64,000 nucleotides of DNA, from the NCBI GenBank assembly GCA_014800245.1, contig JAAVGM010000014.1:1-64000 (forward strand), written 5' to 3'. The notes beneath the pieces were generated by a model that saw only the letters and a program-made list of their open reading frames with translations, did no database searches and was not told where the DNA came from. Positions 17,765 to 27,072 of this stretch are shown one piece after another (the stretch's first letter is position 1; each line of letters opens with the position of its first letter). The DNA is from Bacteroidales bacterium. Lineage in GTDB: Bacteria > Bacteroidota > Bacteroidia > Bacteroidales > Muribaculaceae. The translations under genes and the position numbers were made by a program.

Positions 17765-18829
17765 TTATTCAAACACAATCTGATCTTCCTCAGGCATCTG
17801 AGTGTTGAGCTTACGCTCCATTGTCATGTTGCCTGTCACATTGTAAGTGATCGGCGAACCCTGAGCTGTCAGATAATCATCAAATGTGTAATCCACATCG
17901 CTGAGGATAAGCGTACGGCGGATGATATAGCTCTGCACCTCATCTTCAGTTTCGATGATTGTATAGTTGGCCACCTTATTCTGAACGAAGTTCATCTCAG
18001 GATTATCGCAAGTGAATGTCACGGTTCCCATGGTGGCTCCTTCATGACGAGGAGTGAAATGAGCATATACCTTGAAATTCTTGCGGAGCAAGCTGCTCTC
18101 ATTGAATGTTCCTGCATAGAAGAACACTGTGTTCTGATCCACTACATAGGTCTGAACAGTGCTCATCGCGCCCGGCTCGTTATCAGTGACGCCGCCAGAC
18201 ATGATGTAGAATTTCATGTTGGTAGCCTGATACACACCCGAGAAGTCTGTATAAGGGAGAATGCGGAGCATCGCTGTGGCATAATTCTTGCGCGGATTGC
18301 GGATACATCCGTCGGCTGCATTGTCAACAACCTTGATCGGCAACACAAAGCGGTCGCTGAGATCAATGTTGCGGAAATCGAGCTTAACGGGAAGAAGAGA
18401 GACATCCTTACCGGCCGGAATAAGCACATTTTCCGGATATTCTGCATATTGCGACATATCTTTATACCATATCTCCGGACGGTTGATACCGAAACGGGCA
18501 GGATTGAGGATATCGAGTGTATCGGAATGTGCCACATGCGCACGGCGATCGATATCGTTGGTGGTGGATCCGCTCACGATCACAGGAAGCTGATAGTGAG
18601 TCAATCCTTCCTCGCCATAAAGCGGAGTGCCGTCTTCATTGACACGAGTGAAAGGCACATACACTGTGGTCACACCCACGCTCGAACCTTCTGTATCGAG
18701 AGGAGCCTTGAAGCTGATATAATGTTCGTATTGTTCTTCGGTCCAGTCATCGTTGCAGGAGGTCAAACCGCCGCAAAGCATCGCTGCCATTCCGAAAGCC
18801 AAACTATATTTCATTATTTTTGTATTCAT
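17765..18829 (-). CDS. DUF1735/DUF4361-like SusE-position surface lipoprotein
   Basis: Lipobox GLTSCNDDW; follows SusD; FVLPIKV motif typical of DUF1735. Confidence 0.7.
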   Translation of the reverse strand: MNTKIMKYSLAFGMAAMLCGGLTSCNDDWTEEQYEHYISFKAPLDTEGSSVGVTTVYVPFTRVNEDGTPLYGEEGLTHYQLPVIVSGSTTNDIDRRAHVAHSDTLDILNPARFGINRPEIWYKDMSQYAEYPENVLIPAGKDVSLLPVKLDFRNIDLSDRFVLPIKVVDNAADGCIRNPRKNYATAMLRILPYTDFSGVYQATNMKFYIMSGGVTDNEPGAMSTVQTYVVDQNTVFFYAGTFNESSLLRKNFKVYAHFTPRHEGATMGTVTFTCDNPEMNFVQNKVANYTIIETEDEVQSYIIRRTLILSDVDYTFDDYLTAQGSPITYNVTGNMTMERKLNTQMPEEDQIVFE

Positions 18830-18854
18830 CGTATTTTCGCTTTTTTAGGTTAGA

Positions 18855-21038
18855 TTAATCCTGTGCCTGCCATCCGGGGTTCTGCACGAGCGCCTTGTTG
18901 CGTTTGAGTTCGCTGAAGCAGATAGGCCAGAAATACATTTTCTCTGAGAACACTGTAGGAAGATTATACACAGGAACGATCTTCTGGAAATCGTCGGGCT
19001 GCTTGGAAGTCATCATCACGTTGCAACCATAGATCGGTTTAGACTCCTCGATAGGAGCATCCATCCATCTGCGGAGGTCGTAGTAACGTTTTCCCTCGCC
19101 AAGAAGCTCGATCATACGCTCACGCTTGATCTTGTTGCGGAGTGTAAGCTGATCGCCATACTCTGCCATAGTGTAGTCGGGCACACCTGCACGACATCTC
19201 ACGGGGCGGATACCACGTTTGATTTCGTTGATATCACGTCTCACAGTATAGGTCTGTGTGCCGTCCCATGAAGGGATGCTGTAGCTGCCGCCAAGCTCAT
19301 TGAGCGCCTCAGCATACATAAGAAGGATATCTGCATAGCGGATAGCCGGCTCCCATTTATGCACGAAGTTATCATAATCGTTTCCGTCGCGCACTGTGCG
19401 GAAGTCGTTAGGATGAACCCACTTCTTGCAGCCGATACCTGTGCGGAGATAGTAAGAGGTGTTCTGATAACCATTGTTCATTGTGGTCTCCGAAGAAGAA
19501 GAGCCATCGCTTGAAGAAGAGCTTGAAGTGGTTGTGCCGCGCCAGTAGAACACCTGCATGTATTTGTTGTTGCGTGTCGGGCAAGCATCCCACCAATAAG
19601 AACCGTTGAATGCTACGCAAGCATAGAAACGGGGCTCGCGGTTGGCATACTGCATAGAAACGCCGGGGCCGAGGGGCGGGAAGTTGCTGTATCCGAGGTC
19701 GCCGCGGTTGGTGGTCCAATCAGTTGAACGAACTGATCCGTCGCCTTCGCCATACTCGCTGTCTTTTCCCGGAACGTCAGTACCATCATTCATATAATAG
19801 GCATCCACCATTTTCTGAGTAAGACCATGGCTGTTGAAGCCGAATAATGAGTTGGGCATCTGGTGGCTCACGAATCCGTCGATATTATCGTGCCAGGATC
19901 CTGCGGCATTGTAACCTCTTGAGAAGATGATCTCAGAGTTCTCCAATCCCACTGCTCCATTGAAGAAGTCGCGGTAAGAGATATAGGGGTCGATGTCAGC
20001 CCATCCGTTAGGCCATGCAGCTTCTGAGAAGTCGCCGTCGGCCGGAGGGGTGATTGTCTTGGGATAGCCTGTGGTCTTGTTATCCACAGTCTGGATTCCT
20101 GCATGGTAGAGCTCATATCCTGACGGGCATTCCATCACGTCGCGGCAAGCCGCTGCCGCGCGTGCCCATTTGCTTTCATCATAAGTGAGAGAAAGGAGTT
20201 CCTTCCCGTCACGGTTGCGGAGAGTCTGAGCAAAGCCATCAGTCACGCCTGCAGGGTGATAACCATTGGCGAGCTGTCCGTTAGCCAGAGGGCTGGCGGC
20301 ATAGAGATATGCCAGAGCGCGCACAGCCAAAGCCGCACCGCGGGTGGGGCGGATGATCGATGTCGCATCTGTATTCCCCTGGAATCGGCTCCACGACTGA
20401 AGCTCCTTGCAGGCCTGAACCATCTCGGAGGCGATAAACTCTGCCACTTCCTCATAGCTGCTTCTCGGAGTGGATAGATCCTCATAAGGTCTTGTATAGT
20501 CGGCTCCCTCATCCGGCATGATGGGCACCGGACCATATTTGCGGAGAAGCAACCAATAATAGTAAGCTCTAACGAAGCGAGCCTGCCCCTTCATATCGAG
20601 GCGTTCGGTCTCGGTGAGCTTATCATTCATATCGATATTCTGAATGAAGATTGAGGCCTGATAAATACCCTTGTAGGCATTCATCCATGCATCGCTTCCG
20701 AAATTCTCATTATAGTCGCCCTGCTTGATTGCGTTATACGATTCTGTATAAGCAAACCCGTCGCCAAGATTGGAGTCGCGGTCGCCATAATACATATCGT
20801 CGGCGAAGCAATGGAAGAAAGCGCCTCCCTTTGTGTGGACGTCGGCAAGATCTCCCTTGAGGAAAGAGAACGACTGTGAGAGCCAGCCATTGGTCTGGTT
20901 GATGTCGGTAAAGACACTCTCGATCGTACGACGGTCTTCAAGATACTTGTCGGCGTCGAGCGCATCCTTACATGAAGTGACGCTCATTGCGCCCAAGGCA
21001 AGCGTCAATATTGATAATGATTTATAGTATGTTTTCAT
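18855..21038 (-). CDS. SusD/RagB family nutrient-binding lipoprotein
   Basis: VTSCKDALD lipobox; ARFVRAYYYWLLLRKYGPVPIM; RRDINEIKRGIRP, RERMIELLGEGKRYYDLRRW. Confidence 0.97.
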   Translation of the reverse strand: MKTYYKSLSILTLALGAMSVTSCKDALDADKYLEDRRTIESVFTDINQTNGWLSQSFSFLKGDLADVHTKGGAFFHCFADDMYYGDRDSNLGDGFAYTESYNAIKQGDYNENFGSDAWMNAYKGIYQASIFIQNIDMNDKLTETERLDMKGQARFVRAYYYWLLLRKYGPVPIMPDEGADYTRPYEDLSTPRSSYEEVAEFIASEMVQACKELQSWSRFQGNTDATSIIRPTRGAALAVRALAYLYAASPLANGQLANGYHPAGVTDGFAQTLRNRDGKELLSLTYDESKWARAAAACRDVMECPSGYELYHAGIQTVDNKTTGYPKTITPPADGDFSEAAWPNGWADIDPYISYRDFFNGAVGLENSEIIFSRGYNAAGSWHDNIDGFVSHQMPNSLFGFNSHGLTQKMVDAYYMNDGTDVPGKDSEYGEGDGSVRSTDWTTNRGDLGYSNFPPLGPGVSMQYANREPRFYACVAFNGSYWWDACPTRNNKYMQVFYWRGTTTSSSSSSDGSSSSETTMNNGYQNTSYYLRTGIGCKKWVHPNDFRTVRDGNDYDNFVHKWEPAIRYADILLMYAEALNELGGSYSIPSWDGTQTYTVRRDINEIKRGIRPVRCRAGVPDYTMAEYGDQLTLRNKIKRERMIELLGEGKRYYDLRRWMDAPIEESKPIYGCNVMMTSKQPDDFQKIVPVYNLPTVFSEKMYFWPICFSELKRNKALVQNPGWQAQD

Positions 21039-21058
21039 TTCTTTAATGCAGGTTAAGA

Positions 21059-24000
21059 TTATAGAGATACTTGCACACCCACGGTAACCGACTTAGTCAA
21101 AGGATAAGCCTCGCCGTCGGAGCTTCCCATTTCAGGATCCCATGATTTGAATTTGCTGAAAGTAAGAAGATTGTTACACTGAACATAGAATCTTACATTC
21201 TCAAAGTGGATTGCGCGCATCCATTTCTCGGGAAGATTGTAGCCGAGTTCAAGGTTCTTCAGGCGGAGATAGCTGAAATCGCGGAGCCAGAAGGTTGACG
21301 CGCGGTAGTTGTTATGAGCGGCATTTCCCTGAAGATACACAAGACGGGGATAAGATGCATTGGGATTCTCATTTGCGGGGATGCCGAGCTGGGCTGCTGT
21401 CTGAGCGTCAACCCAACGATCGGCCACAAGGTCGTCGAGGATCTGACCGTAGCGGTCCTGGCTGAATGCCCATACTGTCTTGCCTGAGATAAGGTTGCTT
21501 GACTTGCCTGCACCCTGGAAGAGCACATTGAAGTCGAAGCCTCTCCATCCCACTGACACACCGACACCATAGATGAGGCTCGGAGTGGCGGTTGCGCCGA
21601 TTGCCACGATATCATTGTCGTCAACGATACCATCACCGTTCACATCCTTATACTTGATATCACCGGGCTGAACCTCACCATACATCTGCTTGGGAGAGTT
21701 GCGGATATCATCGTAGTCGGAGAAGAGACCCAATGCCACGAGACCACGCTGCTGACCGATGCGATAGCCTGTCTGGAACTGGTAGGGATATGTGGAGTTC
21801 TCTACGTCATAGTCGAGGACAGTGTTCTTGCTATAGGTAAGGTTACCGCGAACTGTGAGCGAAACCTCTCCGAAACGGTCAACGTATGCGAAGTTGCCAT
21901 CCACACCTTCTGATTTCACAGCGCCCACATTAGCCCAGGGTGATGACTCAAGACCGAGCGATCCGGGAAGGAAGTTACGCAGCATATAGATGCCGGTACG
22001 CTTCTCGTGGAAGTAGTCGGCGGTAAGGTTGAACATACCGTTGAAGATATTGATATCCAAACCTACGTCAAACTTGGTTGAAACCTCCCATGTAACGTTC
22101 TTGGCTGCCAGCTGTGCGTAGTGGAGACCCTCCTGATACTGATCGCGGGTAGGATCTGTGAGCGTACCGAAGTTATACACTCCATCCCCTGTGTAGTCGA
22201 TAGTGTAGATATAAGGGAAGCGTGTATCCATTTTATCGTTACCCACCTTACCCCAAGATGCACGGATCTTGAGAAGGTTCATCCAGCTCACATCGCGCAT
22301 GAAGGGCTCGTTAGCGATGTTCCATGCCACTGACGCAGCAGGGAAGAAACCCCAGCGGTGACCCTTGGCGAAGTTTTCCGAACCATTGTAACCGAAGTTC
22401 ACGTCGGCGAAGTAGCGATAGTCGTAGTTATACACCACCTGACCTGCGAGTGCCATATTCTTGCGGGCAATACTGTTCTTGATATCGTCGCCGATATTCT
22501 GAGTGGAGATATTGTCGTCATAAGTATATTTCACTGTTGCGCCAAGATTGTGCTGACCGAAATCGCGGTTGTAGGTAAGGAGCGCATCAACGAAAGTTCT
22601 TCTCGAACCATCATTGCCTGATTCCTGATACATATCCTTCTTATCAAAGATCTTGTCGAAGATAAGTTCGCCGGTCACATTGTCACGTCCATTCACATAC
22701 CAACGGTCGGGTGCCTGGAGGTGGTTGATGTAGTTGTAGTTGTAAGTGTCATATCCGAAACGGAAAGAGAACTTAAGGCCCGGAGTAACAAACTTAAGGT
22801 CCTGATCAATTGAGAGGTTGTTCTGGATGTTGTTGTTCCATTCCTGACGATAACCGGTCTGAGTGGTCATCACCCAGGGGTTTGTACGGAATTCATCACG
22901 GTTCATGTTGATCATCGGCACATATCCGTTGCTATACATAATAGGAGTAAGGATAGCGTTATAACCGAAGAGTGAATTCCATGCATCACCGTCACCCATA
23001 CCGGGAGCGTTACGGAGAGAAAGGTCACCGGATGTACCGATGCGGATCAAAGTAGTAGGAGTTGCATCGATATCAAGGTTCACACGATAGTTCCAACGAC
23101 GATAGTTGGCGTTGGTGTTGTAACGGTCGCGGAGTGTTGAGTCTGTCTTATACATACCCTCATCCTCTGTATAGGAGATAGAGGCATAGTAGCGTGAAAG
23201 ACGACCACCACCGCTCACGTTCACATTCGCACGATAGCTCATAGCGCCATCCTTAAGGATAAGGTCTTTCCAATCCACATTAGGATAGAGGTCGGGATCA
23301 AGTCCGTTGGCGAAAAGCTCCATCTCGGTCGGAGTGAAGTAAGTTCCTTTGTTGCGGGTGATATTGGCCTCATTGAGAAGTCCTGCATATGTGATACCGT
23401 CAACGAACGCCGGAGTCTTTGTGCGGGTATTATAAGAAGTCTCAAACTTGGCGTTCACGTTGATTTTACCTTCACGACCATGCTTTGTTGTGATGAGCAC
23501 AACACCATTCGCACCTTTCGAACCATAGATAGCTGTTGCGGAGGCATCCTTTAGCACGGTGAAGTTTTCGATATCCTCTATATTAAGGTCGTCGATATTC
23601 TCACGCTCGAAACCGTCCACGAGGATGTAGGCAGAAGCGCCCGCACCGAAAGTGGAGATACCGCGGATCCAGAACTCACTCTTGTTCTTACCCGGCTGAC
23701 CTGATGTCTGCATCGCAATCACACCCGGAACGTTACCGGCCAAGGCATTTGAAAGATTGGAAGTGGAGATATGCTTCATGTCATCCACATCCACTGTGGT
23801 GATCGCACCGGTCACGGTCACTTTCTTACGCTGACCCATACCGGTCACCACCACCTCGTCGAGTTCTCCCTCTGTCTGCATTGCCACATCAAGAGTGGTG
23901 CCGATCTTATTGATATCGAATTCCTGGGGTTTCATTCCCACATAGCGGAATAGAAGAGTCTTCGAGCCGTCGGGAACATCGATGCTATAGTTACCATCAA

Positions 24001-24163
24001 GGTCGGTGGTCACACCTGTTGATGTCCCCTTTATCATTACGCTCACACCGATCAGGGGCTCGTTGTCGTTGGCATCTGTCACAACTCCCGTAATCGTTTT
24101 GGCCACAGCCAACTGCGTCACAAGCATTATGGCTGCAAATATTGCAAATATTCGTTGTTTCAT
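21059..24163 (-). CDS. SusC/RagA family TonB-linked outer-membrane protein
   Basis: CarboxypepD_reg-like TITGVVTDANDNEPLIGVSVMIKGTSTGVTTDLDGNYSI; ELDEVVVTGMG; LKDASATAIYGSKGANGVVLITTK. Confidence 0.98.
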   Translation of the reverse strand: MKQRIFAIFAAIMLVTQLAVAKTITGVVTDANDNEPLIGVSVMIKGTSTGVTTDLDGNYSIDVPDGSKTLLFRYVGMKPQEFDINKIGTTLDVAMQTEGELDEVVVTGMGQRKKVTVTGAITTVDVDDMKHISTSNLSNALAGNVPGVIAMQTSGQPGKNKSEFWIRGISTFGAGASAYILVDGFERENIDDLNIEDIENFTVLKDASATAIYGSKGANGVVLITTKHGREGKINVNAKFETSYNTRTKTPAFVDGITYAGLLNEANITRNKGTYFTPTEMELFANGLDPDLYPNVDWKDLILKDGAMSYRANVNVSGGGRLSRYYASISYTEDEGMYKTDSTLRDRYNTNANYRRWNYRVNLDIDATPTTLIRIGTSGDLSLRNAPGMGDGDAWNSLFGYNAILTPIMYSNGYVPMINMNRDEFRTNPWVMTTQTGYRQEWNNNIQNNLSIDQDLKFVTPGLKFSFRFGYDTYNYNYINHLQAPDRWYVNGRDNVTGELIFDKIFDKKDMYQESGNDGSRRTFVDALLTYNRDFGQHNLGATVKYTYDDNISTQNIGDDIKNSIARKNMALAGQVVYNYDYRYFADVNFGYNGSENFAKGHRWGFFPAASVAWNIANEPFMRDVSWMNLLKIRASWGKVGNDKMDTRFPYIYTIDYTGDGVYNFGTLTDPTRDQYQEGLHYAQLAAKNVTWEVSTKFDVGLDINIFNGMFNLTADYFHEKRTGIYMLRNFLPGSLGLESSPWANVGAVKSEGVDGNFAYVDRFGEVSLTVRGNLTYSKNTVLDYDVENSTYPYQFQTGYRIGQQRGLVALGLFSDYDDIRNSPKQMYGEVQPGDIKYKDVNGDGIVDDNDIVAIGATATPSLIYGVGVSVGWRGFDFNVLFQGAGKSSNLISGKTVWAFSQDRYGQILDDLVADRWVDAQTAAQLGIPANENPNASYPRLVYLQGNAAHNNYRASTFWLRDFSYLRLKNLELGYNLPEKWMRAIHFENVRFYVQCNNLLTFSKFKSWDPEMGSSDGEAYPLTKSVTVGVQVSL

Positions 24164-24180
24164 TGGATGTTAGAGTTTGG

Positions 24181-25749
24181 TTATTCTGTTACTTCGGTGT
24201 TTTCTTCTGAGTTATCCTCATTGCCTCCACCGACAATGATATCATCTTCGCGTTCCTTACCGATGGTGCGGATACGACGGTTGTTATGGTCGAGCACATA
24301 GAAACGCTCGCGAACCTTATCGTATGCAATGCCGGTTACGTCGCGGAAACGGGCTGCCTGACGGAGAGATCCATCCTCGGTGCCCCAGATATTACCGTTG
24401 GTTGAAGGAGCGCGGCCTGCATAAGTGCGGACGATACCTTCGGGAGTGAGATAACGCACACAGAAGTTGAGACAGTCGCAGAAATAGAAATCATAAACGT
24501 CATCTTTCCCTTCTTCCTCATACTGCGGATTCTTTACGAACACACCCTGGTAAGGACGGTGCAGACGCGCGTTGGTGCCCACTGCATCAGTCCAGTCTTC
24601 CGAACCGTTGCTTCCGGCCACTACATATGGAGTGGTGAATTCCTTCTTCTCCCAATCATAGTCCGTACGGAGGATATAGCTGCGGTTGATCACCACAATA
24701 TAAGCATAATTTCCGGAAGGATGAATTGTAATCTGGAATTCGTAAGAGGGGTCCTGAATCTTGAAGAGCTCTTTGAAAGCGCCATCCTCTTTATATCCGG
24801 TCCATGTCTTGGTGTTGCCATCCTCATCGGGGATGAAGGAATCGAAATAATCCTGAGGATTCATGCGGAAGAGCTCACCATTAGAATAGGAGTTGAAATA
24901 CACCTCGCCATTCACGGGATGAACTGCCACACCGTTACACTGCTTGTATGCCACCAACGGCTGGCAGGAAGAACGGTCGCTGAATGTGCCGTCGGCGTTG
25001 CGGCTCACAATCCATACTGAAGTGGATTGGTCGTCGTGGTCCGCGCGGTCGGTTGACACCAGCATGTACTGGCCATCGAGTGTGAAGTCGATGTTACGCA
25101 GACGCTGGGTCTGGAACTTATTGGCCGACATCAAAGGGGTGCATTCCCTATTGGCAAGATCAAGCTGTGCGATCATGCCCGCGCCTTTATCATAACAGAT
25201 ATACACGCGATCGGGATAAAGAGGGTCGATTGCAAGACATCCCTCGGCGTTGAAGCCGCAGCAGATATCAAACGATCCCCACAACTCTCCCTGAGAGTCG
25301 TTGTCGTTCTGATAGCCGCAGAGAGTGCCGACCACCGGCTGCGCATCATAAATGAAATTTTTCGGGCTGCTTGCCGAATAGCCCTTGCCATCTCTGTCGA
25401 GAATGGTCAGTTCAATCTCTCCTGAGAACGCCATCGGAGGAACAAAGGCATAAAGCTTGTCGGAGGCGACATTAATCACTGTGGCGTCCTTGCCGCCGAT
25501 CTTAAGCTTTACTGCATCCTTGTCGTTACCGAAGTTTGATCCGTAGATGATCAATTGTTCGTAGGCACTCCCCTTCTCGGGAGTGAACGATTGGATCGAC
25601 ACCGGGAGCGATGAATCGAACGGCTTCGCCTTGGGCGCAGTGATCGTCGTATCATCGTCCTTGCAGGATGACATTGCACTCAACATGATTGTGAGCAACA
25701 CAATCTTTCCAAGAGTGCGGATCTTGTTTTTTAGGTTAGTGCTGTACAT
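24181..25749 (-). CDS. IPT/TIG domain + NHL/beta-propeller lipoprotein
   Basis: LSAMSSCKDD lipobox; FTPEKGSAYEQLIIYGSNFGND (IPT/TIG); propeller segments ending YVLDHNNRRIRTIG. Confidence 0.85.
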   Translation of the reverse strand: MYSTNLKNKIRTLGKIVLLTIMLSAMSSCKDDDTTITAPKAKPFDSSLPVSIQSFTPEKGSAYEQLIIYGSNFGNDKDAVKLKIGGKDATVINVASDKLYAFVPPMAFSGEIELTILDRDGKGYSASSPKNFIYDAQPVVGTLCGYQNDNDSQGELWGSFDICCGFNAEGCLAIDPLYPDRVYICYDKGAGMIAQLDLANRECTPLMSANKFQTQRLRNIDFTLDGQYMLVSTDRADHDDQSTSVWIVSRNADGTFSDRSSCQPLVAYKQCNGVAVHPVNGEVYFNSYSNGELFRMNPQDYFDSFIPDEDGNTKTWTGYKEDGAFKELFKIQDPSYEFQITIHPSGNYAYIVVINRSYILRTDYDWEKKEFTTPYVVAGSNGSEDWTDAVGTNARLHRPYQGVFVKNPQYEEEGKDDVYDFYFCDCLNFCVRYLTPEGIVRTYAGRAPSTNGNIWGTEDGSLRQAARFRDVTGIAYDKVRERFYVLDHNNRRIRTIGKEREDDIIVGGGNEDNSEENTEVTE

Positions 25750-25835
25750 TGTTTTTTAGGTTAGTACTGTACATTTGGTTTTAAAGTTGTTCTCTCTCTC
25801 GGTTCGGAGGATTGCTCCCCCGCGGTTAACAGGTG

Positions 25836-25902
25836 CAAAAATAGCGGTTATTCTTATAATTTAAGGAAAATTTATGTTCAATTTAGTGAAAATTTCTATT
25901 CA
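25836..25902 (-). promoter_or_regulatory. PUL promoter with direct-repeat operator (site A), upstream of the SusC/D operon
   Basis: AATTTATGTTCA at 25869-25880 and AATTTCTATTCA at 25891-25902; minus-strand TATTTTTG at 25836-25843. Confidence 0.65.
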
Positions 25903-25960
25903 ATCATTTCAAAAACAGAATTAATTATTAATTTTGCACTCAATATCTATTTAACCGCCA

Positions 25961-26983
25961 ATGAAAAACCTAATTTTACTCCTGACATTAGCTATCCTGT
26001 CTATTCTTCCCGGATGTGGTTCGCGAGAGGATATTGTGCCTGATAATTCAGACAACATAACAATGTTGTTTGAAGATACATCTTATCCCAATATCTCCGA
26101 ACATAACGGAAAATTCTATTTCATCAGGCAGGATAAGGACATTAAAATATATGAGGCGGAGAATATAGATTCGCTAGCTGCAGCAAAGCCCATTACTGTT
26201 TGGGAAGGTCCGGCCAAAGGGATGAATAACATCTGGGCGCCGGAGATGATCAGGATAAATGGAAAATGGTATATATATTTTGAAGCCGACGATGGCAATA
26301 CTGACAATCATCAGCTCTACGTGATTGAAAATTCTTCCGAGAATCCGACTCAAGGGGAATGGACTCTCCACGGTCCAATCATCACTAACGATGAATGGAA
26401 TTTCGGGATTCATCCCTCCTCTTTTATGATCGGTCGCCGTCAGTTTCTCCTTTGGTCCGGGTGGGAACACCGTCGCTCCGAAACTGAGACCCAATGTATC
26501 TTTATCGCTGAGATGGAGAATCCATGGACTCTTAAATCTCCGCGCATTCTTATATCAAAGCCGGAATATGAATGGGAACGTCAATGGATCAATCCCGACG
26601 GAACACGATCGGCCTACCCTATCTTTGTGAATGAAAATCCCGAACCCGTCCTTTCTCCCGACGGAAAGAAGATTGCAGTGGCCTATTCCGCAAGCGGAAT
26701 CTGGACTCAATTTGCCACTATCGGACTCATCTATGCCGACACATCATCCGATCTCCTTGACCCCGCATCCTGGAAAAAACTTGAAGAGCCCCAGTCTAAT
26801 CCCGGTCTGTTAAATGCGTCAATGACCGGAATCACAAACATTTCCACAATCAATTCCACCGATGGGAAATGTTATATGCTATTCCAGGCCAAAGACTTCA
26901 ACAATGGGGAGAAAGAGTGTGTATTTAAGAAGGCTTTCCGCTGGACCAATAAAGGATATCCCGACTTCGGATTCAATAAATAA
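25961..26983 (+). CDS. GH43-like five-bladed propeller lipoprotein
   Basis: LPGCGSRED lipobox; YPNISEHNGKFYFIRQ, NNIWAPEMIRINGKWYIYFEAD. Confidence 0.8.
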   Translation: MKNLILLLTLAILSILPGCGSREDIVPDNSDNITMLFEDTSYPNISEHNGKFYFIRQDKDIKIYEAENIDSLAAAKPITVWEGPAKGMNNIWAPEMIRINGKWYIYFEADDGNTDNHQLYVIENSSENPTQGEWTLHGPIITNDEWNFGIHPSSFMIGRRQFLLWSGWEHRRSETETQCIFIAEMENPWTLKSPRILISKPEYEWERQWINPDGTRSAYPIFVNENPEPVLSPDGKKIAVAYSASGIWTQFATIGLIYADTSSDLLDPASWKKLEEPQSNPGLLNASMTGITNISTINSTDGKCYMLFQAKDFNNGEKECVFKKAFRWTNKGYPDFGFNK

Positions 26984-27031
26984 AGAAATAAAGTTAAGAA
27001 GTAAATAAGGTTATAAGTAATAAGAAAAATG

Positions 27032-27071
27032 CTTATAACCTTATAACCTTATAACCTTATAACCTTATAAC
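27032..27071. repeat. Tandem repeat (CTTATAAC)x5
   Basis: Five perfect 8-bp units ending one base from the HTCS stop codon. Confidence 0.9.
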
Positions 27072-27072
27072 C

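Noticed and set aside
17579-18853. 424-aa plus-strand ORF opposite GH76/DUF1735 genes
   Set aside because: Spans two real minus-strand genes and their junction; Cys/His/Ile-rich shadow translation.
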